Source of the DNA: Chromobotia macracanthus
Taxonomy: Eukaryota > Chordata > Actinopteri > Cypriniformes > Botiidae
Length of the DNA: 64,000 nt
Assembly: GCA_036877525.1 (NCBI GenBank)
Contig: JAZGTH010000126.1
Location: 1 to 64,000 of the forward strand
Direction of reading: 5' to 3'
Shown here: positions 12,023-23,200 of the stretch, piece by piece
Layout: every line of letters starts with the position of its first letter
Position numbering within the stretch: the stretch's first letter is position 1
Made by a program: the position numbers and the translations under genes
The notes under the pieces: model-generated
What the model saw: the letters and a program-made list of their open reading frames with translations, nothing else
What the model was told of the DNA's origin: nothing
Database searches by the model: none

Positions 12023-12535
12023 AGGATGTTCAACATAATCAGAGGTGAAACAGGGCAGAGAAGACTGTGAACAGAGCAATACAAATGAAAATGACTTGCA
12101 AATGGCATTAAGCCCGTGACATGTGATTTATTTTTAGCTTTCATGCCAGAACTGCTTTTCATTTAGCTTTTCATGCAAGTCCTGCAACTTTTTTTTACTT
12201 CCTCTTTCAACTTAAGTCTCTCAGTTTAAACTGACTGTAGTGTTTTAAGTGCATCCTAGATTGAAAGGTTTCCTAAATCTGGAAAAATAAAGAGCCCTGC
12301 TCTTATTTATGTATCACTGGAGTTTTGGTTTCTTGCCACTGTCACCCTGTTGACCTGCTTACTGGAAGACTGCTTTGTACATTAAATTAAATGTTAAATC
12401 TCATTGTTTAATAAATGTGTTAATTTTCCTTTTTTCAAAAATGTTAATTTTCTTTCATTTTCAAATAAATCTTCATCTTATTTCACTGTAAAGTATCTTT
12501 GAATATTATATAGAAACAAACTTGAACTTGATAGT
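12023..12535. other. Gene-free spacer
   Basis: AT-rich sequence without a supported gene or recognisable repeat. Confidence 0.4.
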
Positions 12536-13109
12536 TTGATTATATTATAATGCAGTAAATCTGAACCACAACAAACAACATGAGAGACTTTGGTGTGGGC
12601 GCACCCTAGCAACCACCAAGGAAACCTTAGCAATCAAATACCGATGCTTTAAAAACGGTCAGGAAATCACAGCAACACCCTGTTGTGTAATGTGGTGAAG
12701 TACCAGCACCAGCATTTTATATTAATATTTGATATTTATGTAATAAGAAACAACAATAGTGACATTTGCTTTATTAAGCTCCACTGAATATTGAAATGAA
12801 TGAATTGGCATCATTACACCTGTAGGTGGAGATCTGTGAGTGTTTGAGGATCATCAGTGTAGCAGCTGCTTCATCTTCTGTTCCTCCACTGTTGTTGTTT
12901 TCTTCATTCAGGTCAGCAGGTGGAGAACAGCTTCATGTGTCGTCACAGAGACCATCAGGATGAGACGTGAGTGCTCAGTGACTGCAGGAGTCAAACCCTC
13001 AACTGCAGGATCTTAATAAACACAAACCGCATCTACAGGACCTGACACTGAAGTCATGATCTCATCTCACTAGAGTGAACGTTCATTCTTCCAGTCTGCT
13101 GGAAGGGAT

Positions 13110-13392
13110 TCAGAAGGCACTGGAATTTTCCTGAATCCAGTGTCATATCTACTGGAAATATCTGTCCTTCAACAGCCTGTCTGTGATCCTGTAGCAGTGA
13201 GAATAACTTCACATCATCAGTAATCGTGTTTGTACAGTAATAAACACTCAGAATTCAAGTGTATCTGTCCTACAGCAACATCACTGATGAAGATGAGCAG
13301 AAGAGCTGCAGTGCTCAACATCCTGATTTCCTCTCAGATGTTCTGATGAAGATCAGCCAGAATGAATTTACTGCAGATGCTGCGAGACTAAA
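13110..13392 (-). pseudogene. ART 5' fragment downstream of gene A
   Basis: Reverse complement of the ART 5' end. Exon 1 with the signal peptide is at 13265-13321 (ATG at 13321-13319) and the first ~45 bases of exon 2 at about 13150-13195. The exon-1 donor has changed from GT to AT. Exon 2 then runs into unrelated sequence near 13150, so no enzyme domain remains. Confidence 0.8.
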
Positions 13393-14104
13393 TGTTGAAT
13401 TAGTATCAAATATATTTTGATTTTGAGAGTCTTTTAATAAAGTTTTGCATGTGTGTAACATCTACATGATCTGAATGCAGAAAATAAAAACTACAAGTTC
13501 AATCGGTGAAAGGTTAAAATTTTATTTCTATAAAAGCACATGATGAGAAAACAGTTTTGAACTGAACTGTGATACTAGAAACACATTAAAATAATGGAGA
13601 AAAACATTGTGAACAATAAAGAATGCACACATTTCCACTTCACAACTGCACAAACATAATACACCATACACAACATGTTACTTATTACTGTATTTCTTAA
13701 AAACATTTTGTACTTTATTAGGATAGAAAAGAAACTGTCAGGTATAAAACGAAACCATGAGAATCACAGTGAGTTTAAGGAGAAACACTTTACTGCTGTA
13801 GCTCATAGCCTATAATATGACATATATTAACATATATGTTATATTTAATATTATATATTAGGTCACCTTGCATGTTTAATAATTATAGTTCCATTAGATT
13901 AAAACACACATGAAAACGTATTAAAATATAATCAAACTTCACGATAAAACTTCAGCACTTAGTTAAAACTAAACTCTTAAAGACACTGAACTCCCATTAG
14001 CAGAGCATTAAAAGATTTGTTAATACACTAGATGTGATTGATGATTAAGTCTGATAATAATAATAATAATAATATCTTAAGTTCATATTTGATGCTTCAT
14101 AGTA

Positions 14105-14211
14105 TCATAAGTTCAGTATTATACATGTTTGTATCTCTTTGTTGTTCTTTTCTCTTCTGGTCTTTAATTTAATCTGAGCGTAAGTCACATCATTAAATCC
14201 AGAAGCAACAT
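14105..14211 (-). CDS. Gene A last exon, ITIM (VTYAQI) and stop
   Basis: Acceptor tttcag at 14212 onward, phase 1. It begins DVASGFNDVTYAQIKLK and ends ...CIILNL before TGA at 14107-14105. VTYAQI fits the ITIM consensus [ISVL]xYxx[ILV]. The paralogue in gene B stops right after the motif. Confidence 0.8.
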
Positions 14212-17200
14212 CTGAAAAAAATTTCATGTTATTCTGTGATACTGAATGATGCGTGTAGATGCTGGTTTCATGTGTTAGTCTTGAATTGTGCTGTTGTGTG
14301 TTTATTGTTTTATCTCATCTTGATCGTCTCCCTTCTTCAGTTTCCCTGAAAATACCAAGAGTTGAGAAGCTTCATTAGAAACAACTTTCAGTTCTTTTCT
14401 ATCACAATTAGCTCCAGCTGTGGGAAATTTGGTGTGAAATGCAGTTACTGCATATGAACGTCTTGTTTACAGAACTGTTGTATAAAAGCAGCTCACAGTG
14501 GTGCTGTTGTAGTGAATATCAGCACTGCTCTAATTCATCATGTTATTGAATCATGAGATTATTAAGTGTGATGTTGTCCTCATGTTATCTGTCTTCTGTT
14601 CATCATGTGGAAGATCTGTGATGATCAGGTGAATACATGTGAATACATGACATCACTTGAGCTCTTCACAGTCACTGCTGAGGAAGATTTGAACCTTATA
14701 ATGACAAATACATAATATGACGTGATTATGTTACCTGTGCTTGTGTCTTCATTATCTGTAGCATCAACAGCATCATAAATATGTTCAGTTCCTGTAATGA
14801 ATTAAAAACATCAATAAATAAAGTGACATATTTGTCAGGTACAATAACCTGAAATGTGACCTCTGCATTTAAGCATCACTGGTGAGGAGTGTCTTGCTCG
14901 AGGGCACCTCAGCTGTTGTCTACTGGAATCAAACTAGCAACCTTCTGATTACAAGCCTGACTCACTAACCAGTAGGCCACAACTGACCCCAAAGGTAGTA
15001 GCAGGTGTTGACTTACATGTTGACGTAAAAATTAAAACACTAAGTTGAATATTTCATATGTTTATAAATCTATGTGGTCTCTTCCCATATTAAACTTGCT
15101 GCCACAATGCAAGACTGCTGTGGATGGTTGCCAGGGTGTTGCTATGAGGATGTAAAGCTGATCTGGTTGTTTTTAGCATGTTGCCATGCAGTTACTAGGG
15201 TGTTGTGTGTGTGTGTTAGGATGTCATTCTAAAAGCAGATTTCTGGCACTGATCATGAGGACTTGAGACTCACCAGACTGAAGTGGAGTGTATACAGATT
15301 CACTCTGATTCTGCTCTGATGTCTTACTGATGTTCTGCTGTGGACTGACAGCAGAGAGAGACTCTGATCCTTCACCTGCTCAAACACACAACAGCTTTAG
15401 GAATATTTTTCATCACTTTAAAATTTTAATCAAAAGAAAAGCTTCATATTTACATATGTTGACACAACATTGTTCTGTGAAATGCAAGTTATTGCATATG
15501 AACGTCTTGTTTACAGAACTGTTGTATAAAAGCAGCTCACAGTGGTGCTGTTGTAGTGAATATCAGCACTGCTCTAATTCATCATGTTATTGAATCATGA
15601 GATTATTAAGTGTGATGTTGTCCTCATGTTATCTTCTGTGTCTTCTGTTCATCATGTGGAAGATCTGTGATGATCAGGTGAATACATGTGAACACATGAC
15701 ATCACTTGAGCTTCACAGCCACTGCTGAAGGAAGATTTGAACCTTATAATGACAAATACATTATATGACATCATGAGAAATACATTATAGGACGTGATTA
15801 TGTTACCTGTGCTTGTGGCTTTATTATCTGTAGCACCAACAATATCATAAATATGTCCAGTTCCTGTAATGAATGAAAAACATTAATGAATAAAGTGACA
15901 TATTTGTCAGGTATAGTAACCCAAAATGTGACCTCTGCATTTAACCCATCACTGGTGAAGAGTGTCTTGCTCAAGGGCACTTCACCTGCTCAAACACACA
16001 ACAGCTTTAGGAATATTTTTCATCACTTTAAAATTTTAATGAAAAGAAAAGCTTCATATTTACATACATGTTTGACAACATTGTTCTTAATCATAAGACA
16101 CAGAACTCTCACATATTAAATATGAAGTATGATATTTCTGTGCCTCTAGCAGCACAAATAAAGAATCGGTCACTGTTTGGACAAAGTCTTCAACAGAAGA
16201 ATGACATCACTGCATGAAGACGTTTTATGAGTTTTACATTTTCATGATGAATTACTCATTAATCTGAGTGTGTAGTAGAGCTCATCTCTGAGATATCAAC
16301 AATCTAACATGATGAGACTGGAAATGAAGATCAGGATATTCAAAATAAAATCTGTTTTCCACAAAAGACGTTCATTTATTTCTGTATATTAGACTGTGGT
16401 AGGAGACAGTATTAGAACATCACAAATAAAAAAACTTCACCTTTAAACTTTTGTCAGTGTGAAAGTGTCATTAATCACATTGAATTCTAGAAGAACAGAA
16501 GATCTGAACCTTTGTGCTTTTTGTAGAACCTCAGCAGGACCAAGAAGAAAATGATCAAAAACATGATGCTCAGTCCAACAGCCAGTCCAGCGATCAGACC
16601 ACGAGACGGTGAACTGGAAGCTGGAGAAGCAGAGATACAATTACATCATAAAATGAGATCATCTGTAATTTATGCAGAAACATCTTCTGTTTATCAGGAC
16701 AGTGTCACCTCTGATTGAGATCCAGCTGTGTGGAGACTGTCCTCTCTCTGGGTGTTTACAGTAGTAGAATCCCTCATGTGACTTTGAGACTGTAGGGATG
16801 ATCATCATGTCTCCTGTAGTCTGCTTCTGCAGGACTGATCCATCTTTATAGAATTCAGCTCTGAGCTCAGAGGACATTGTAGATCCATATAAACAGTGAA
16901 GAGTCAGAGAATCTCCTTCAGTCACAGGATGAGCAGGACTGTCCAGAATCACACTAACATCTGCACAACAGAGCAAATACAAATAATACAAATATATCAG
17001 TCTGATTTTACATGTTTGTACACTCTTACAATGCTCCAGCAACCACCAATAAAACCCAGCAACATACAGCAATGCTCAATACAGCATTCAGGAAACCTTA
17101 GCAAACGCATAGCAACACCCTGACAACCATCAGCAACACTCTAGTATTGTGATGTTACGTACCAGCAGCAGCATTTTTATGTTAGAAAATGTCAAGTCAT

Positions 17201-20200
17201 CTTTGACAAACGCTGAATTTGTTTTACATTTGATTGTAAAGCTTTTGTTTCGTCACCTGAAATGAATAAGAACAGACTGATAGACTCACTGTGTACTGAG
17301 ATATTAACAGGCTGATGTTTCTCTCCAGATTCAGACTCACACCAGTACACTCCAGTGTCTGATGATCTGAGGGACCTGATTGTACATGTAGATCCTGTTT
17401 CTGAGGAACAAGGTTTCAGTGTGTGTTCAGTGTATCTTCTCACTGTCCATCCAGTAGAGCTACTGTGGTCCTCACAGCTCAGAGAGAGAGAGTCAGATGA
17501 GAAGTGTTGAGATCTGCTGGGTCTGATGATCAGAGAGACTGAAGGAGAAACACCTGAGAAGAAAGTCACACCTCAGATGAATGAATGAAGGACTCATAGA
17601 GTGTAACACATTGTTGTTGTTTAGTTGTGTGTCCTGAACTCACCAGTGATCCACAGTGGCTGTGTGGGGCTGTACTGTGTGTAATAGACTGGATCTCCTC
17701 TCTCTGCTCTACACACATAAACTCCTGTGTGATTTAGAGCAGCACCACTGATATTGTAGATGCCTTCAGATCCTCTCCTGCTGTCTGACAGCAGCTCATA
17801 CTCACTGGCTTTCTTCACTGGATAAGTGGGGGAGAGGTTACCCTCTAAATCTGATGGTATAACTGTATGTTTTTAGTCAATTGTTTGAGTGTTATCACGT
17901 GTAGCTGATGTTACCTGAGGAAACTCTCTTCACAGTGAACCAGCTGAATGTCCAGCCTGTAGAGGAGCCTGTAACCTCACACATCAGAGTCACTGAATCT
18001 CCTTCATTCAGCCACTGCTGTGCAGAAACTCTTAAAACTGTCTGAGCTTCAGCTGAAAGTCATCAATCTCTCATGAATAACATCTTCAGCTCTTCACACT
18101 AATAATGATGAAGAAACATCTAAACTCACCTGATGATACAGTCAGTGTAACAGCATCACTGATCTCAGACTTCTGTCCATTTCTCTCTCCTTTACAGCTG
18201 TATTTACCGCTGTAGGTGTGTTGAATGTTGTAGATTTTACACTCTTGTGTCCTGCATTGGGTGATTATTGTCTCCTCTACAGTCCATGTGTAAGTCCAGT
18301 CAGTGTCTCCTCCAGCCTGTATGTCACATCTCAGAGTGACAGTTTCTCCACTGAACAGCTGCTTGTCAGGCTCAACAGTCACAACTGGTTTAGGACTCTC
18401 TGTACAAACACAATTTATAGTGAAATTACCAACAAAACACACACACACACACAACATTCTGTATATTTGATTCTTCTCCTGATTTACACAAACAATTTAT
18501 GTCATAGATGTTAGACAGGGTGAAATTTTCCAATGAACAAAGAACTCTGAAAATTAGACATGACCTAAAGAAATATTTTTTCACCCTCATGTTTGTTCCA
18601 AACCTGCATGAATTTCACTTATGAAACATGAAGAAGAAATGTTGAAGAATGTTTTGATCATTTATCATATAATGAAAATGAACAGACTGAGACACAAAAA
18701 AGCAACATAACCGTATTTCTCTTTCTGTTGTAAGACAGAGTCTAAAAGGTTTACAACAATATAAGTGAGAAAAAATGATGACAAAACATTTATTTTTAAC
18801 CTTATAGATGGCATAACCCACTGATCAGACTGTCAGATTAAATCTATCATCTACTCTGACTGAGATCTATGACATCTCATAATTCATGTTCTCTCTCACC
18901 TGTAACTTTTACCCACAATGCATCACTGTAGTCTGTGTAATAGACTGGATTCCCTCTTCCAGCTCTACACCAGAACTGACCTCCATCTGAAGCTGTAACT
19001 GTGTGGATTGTGTAGGAGTTTGTGTCTGTTGTCATCTCTGTGTTCTGTGTGTGTTTGTACCAGTAAAACCTCCATCCAGTGGACTGACTCATGTGACACG
19101 TCAGAGTCACTGTGTTTCCTGTCATTACAGCTCCTTTAACATCTGATCTGAGTTCAGCTTTTGGTTTGGATCCTGCAGGAGAATAAAACACATTCAGGTG
19201 CTGAAGAGTCTCAGAGATCATCAGAACTCATCCTGATGATGATGAAGATGATGAAGATGTTTCTCTTAGACTCAAACACTGAAGTCTGAGTTCTGCTTCA
19301 TATCACTGACATCTCCACTAAATTCACTTAATTATTTCACATACTCCACATCTACATATTCCTCTAACTCTCTCAAATGTGAAATAAGAAACCTCACAGC
19401 ATTATTTATACCTCACAGAAACTTTCCTTAAAAAGAAAAAAGGGACAGTGACACATTAAATGTCATTAAACTTCATATTTTGTTAGACATTGTGAGAAAA
19501 TTACAACATAGACATAAAGACATGGATAATATAAAAGCAGAATGTAGACAGATCTCTACATGTCACTGAAATATAATGTTGATGAATGAGGAAACTGAAC
19601 AATCTGTCAAATAATGAGTTTAAAGTCTGAGTTCAGTGAATTATATCAGCAGTCATGAGTCTAATACAACTGATCATGTATGTAATATTTCTGATAATAA
19701 ACACAAACAGGATGATTCTGTCCTCATTCACCATTTTACAGTTTTACAGTAACACTGATATTAAACTCACCCGTCACACTGAGATAAACAAAAGAGCTTG
19801 ACTGTGAAGTTTGTGGTCTTCTGTGTATCTCTCCTTTACATAAGAACTGATCCTGATCAGATATAACTTCAGGTAAATCTGTAAAGATAATTCAATATTT
19901 ACTCAGAGTTTAACACACACAATGTATAAACAACATTGAGCTGCACACGTTCAAAATGTATCAAACCATAAACCATCAAACATAACACATGAACACAACA
20001 TCTGTAATATGTGTATTTACAGAATATATTTATTCTGGACTAGTCAATTTTCTCTGTAATGTTTTACATACTTTTACTATATTTTGTATTTATTACATGT
20101 GCTGCTGCTGTGTTTGGATCTTTGGAAGGTTTATTTACTAGATGTTGAAGCCTGTGAATGATTTAGGTTTATTCTCTGTTATGTATTATGAATGTTGATT

Positions 20201-23200
20201 ATTAGTATAAATACTAACATGACTGTATAATTGACTTGGTTATGTGATGAATGAGATTTATATGCATCTAGTGTAAAGAAACTGTAACTAAATCCAGCTA
20301 GCTTTAGAAATATTAAAAATCCCACATCATTCATGTCAACACATTTGTGATTTGTATATGTTTGTTGAATGTATTGTGTAAGTAATGTGTTGTGTTTATG
20401 TGTTGTTTTTGGTGAGGTCTCTCTCTGAAAAAGATCAAGAAACTAACCTGGTAATCTGCAGGTTAAAATAAATCAACTGTGTCATGATGAGTTGAGTATT
20501 ACTGTATATGCCTGTATGATGAACAGATAAAGAGTCACCTGATACTGTCAGTGTAACTTCATCACTGCTGTGTGAGGATCCTCTGCTCTCTGTTCCTCTA
20601 CAGGTGTATTTACCTGTGTGAGACTCATCAACAGATCTGATTGTGTAAATCTGTTCTTCACTGACAGTGTGAACTGAATTATCTTTATACCAGCTGTAGT
20701 GCCAGACTCCTCCTCCATTGATGACACATGTGAGAGTGACACTTTCTCCTCTGAATACACGTCCATCAGGCTGTACAGACACTCCAGCTTTTGGTCTTTC
20801 TGTACAATCACAACAATTCACACTCAAAATACTGTCAAATAATGTCCTGCATTTCCTGTATCATTAAACTTCAGGTCAGTGTGCAAGGTGATGATGGGAG
20901 TACAAAAACTATTTTAGATTAAAGACTAAAATAACATTTTAACTGAATTTGTGCATTTCTCACTAATTGAATATATGCGCCCTCTAGTGTACAAACAGCA
21001 CAAACTAGAGTCAATAGAAAATAAATGGCCAATGAATCAAAATGTATTTTGGGGTCGAGCATGAGTGAGTATCTTACATTCAGCACTGGAATTTTGTGAA
21101 AAGTTAAATGTGTCGCTGCTGTTGTAGGATTTTAATACTAACATACTATATTGTACAATATAAACTATGTGACTGTTGTGTGTGTGATGCTACATATAAT
21201 AACCTCACAGCATTATTTTTAAAGTGAGAAACATTTCATAATGAGAACAGAAAAAAATCAAATGTCAAATCTCTACATGTCACTGAAATATAATGTTGAT
21301 GAATGAGGAAACTGAACAATCTGTCAAATAATGAGTTTAAAGTCTGAGTTCAGTGATTTATATCAGCAGTCATGAGTCTAATACAACTGATCATGTATGT
21401 AATATTTCTGATAATAAACACAAACAGGATGATTCTGTCCTCATTCACCATTTTACAGTTTTACAGTAACACTGATATTAAACTCACCCGTCACACTGAG
21501 ATAAACAAAAGAGCTTGAGTGTGAAGTTTGTGGTCTTCTGTGTATCTCTGCTGTACACCTGAAGTGATCCTGATCAGATTCAGTAACTGCACTGATAGTG
21601 AGAGTGTCTCTGTTTACAGTGTAATGCTCAGAGTTCAACACTTCAGTTGTGTCTATATACCACTGATATCTCCAGTCACTGTAATGATCCTCTATCTCAC
21701 ACTTCAGAGTGACTGTCTCTCCAGTGAACACAGATCCGTCTGGTTTTACACTCACTGTAACTTCAGGTAAATCTGTAAAGATAATTCAATATTTACTCAG
21801 AGTTTAACACACACAATGTATAAACAACATTGAGCTGCACACGTTCAAAATGTATCAAACCATAAACCATCAAACATAACACATGAACACAACATCTGTA
21901 ATATGTGTATTTACAGAATATATTTATTCTGGACTAGTCAATTTTCTCTGTAATGTTTTACATACTTTTACTATATTTTGTATTTATTACATGTGCTGCT
22001 GCTGTGTTTGGATCTTTGGAAGGTTTATTTACTAGATGTTGAAGCCTGTGAATGATTTAGGTTTATTCTCTGTTATGTATTATGAATGTTGATTATTTGT
22101 ATAAATACTAACATGATTGTATAATTGACTGGGTTATGTGATAAATGATATTTATATGCATCTAGTGTAAAGAAACTGTAACTAAATCCAGCTAGCTTTA
22201 GAAATATTAAAAATCCCACATCATTCATGTCAACACATTTGTGATTTGTATATGTTTGTTGATTTTATTGTGTAAGTAATGTGTTGTGTTTATGTGTTGT
22301 TTTTGGTGAGGTCTCTCTCTGAAAAAGATCAAGAAACTAACCTGGTAAACTGCAGGTTAAAATAAATCAACTGTGTCATGATGAGTTGAGTATTACTGTA
22401 TATGACTGTATGATGAACAGATAAAGAGTCACCTGATACTGTCAGTGTAACTTCATCACTGCTGTGTGAGGATCCTCTGCTCTCTGTTCCTCTACAGGTG
22501 TATTTACCTGTGTGAGACTCATCAACAGATCTGATTGTGTAAATCTGTTCTTCACTGACAGTGTGAACTGAATTATCTTTATACCAGCTGTAGTGCCAGA
22601 CTCCTCCTCCATTGATGACACATGTGAGAGTGACACTTTCTCCTCTGAATACACGTCCATCAGGCTGTACAGACACTCCAGCTTTTGGTCTTTCTGTAAA
22701 AATCGCAACAATTCATATATAAATTCATGTATAATTCAAGAATAAAAGTGCCAAATAATGTCTTGAACTGTGTGTATATTGTATCATATAAAATCATTAA
22801 AACATGAAATGTATTTTTAGAAAAACGTACATGTTTATATACTAGTGATTGATCATTATAAACTATCAATTTAATTGCTCCATTCAATCATTCGATGTAC
22901 ATAACAATTGATTTATGACTTTATGATTAAGTCTCATAGTGAAATGACAGTGACACTGAACGCAGTCTGACAGCTCTCATAGATCTGAAACTGTGTAGAA
23001 TGATGAACTTCTGTCATTTGTGTTTGTATTATTAGTCTGAACTTTCCGCTGCTTCCTATCAGTGATGTCAGAATGTGAATGTGTGATGTCATCAATGAAA
23101 CAGATTGAATCACCTTCAGTTTGTTCAGAGTGAATGTTTGAAATCAACACTGTAAAGAAGAAAGAAAAACTGATTACAGTCTGAACATGAAGCTGATAAA

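Larger units (their letters stand above)
12536..14450. repeat. Segmental duplicate of 27033-28985
   Basis: The sequence from tataatgcagtaaatc onward matches 27033 onward through the ART fragment, the receptor 3' end and the last cytoplasmic exons. It shows that genes A and B together with their 3' flanks arose by tandem duplication. Confidence 0.85.
14455..15990. repeat. ~1.03-kb tandem duplication of cytoplasmic exon segment
   Basis: Sequence from about 14455 to 14910 (ttgcatatg... onward) recurs at about 15487 to 15980. Each copy carries one 57-nt HIYD exon and part of the SINE, so the duplication followed the SINE insertion. The right copy keeps only the acceptor edge (15984 onward) of the 102-nt exon, fused to SINE sequence. 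Confidence 0.75.
19740..22710. repeat. Tandem duplication of a two-Ig-exon cassette
   Basis: About 19740-20820 and 21430-22710 are the same cassette (DLPEV exon, long intron, RPKAG exon), offset by about 1.89 kb. In the left copy the DLPEV exon is the vestigial one. Intron sequence is nearly identical, so the event is recent. Confidence 0.85.
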
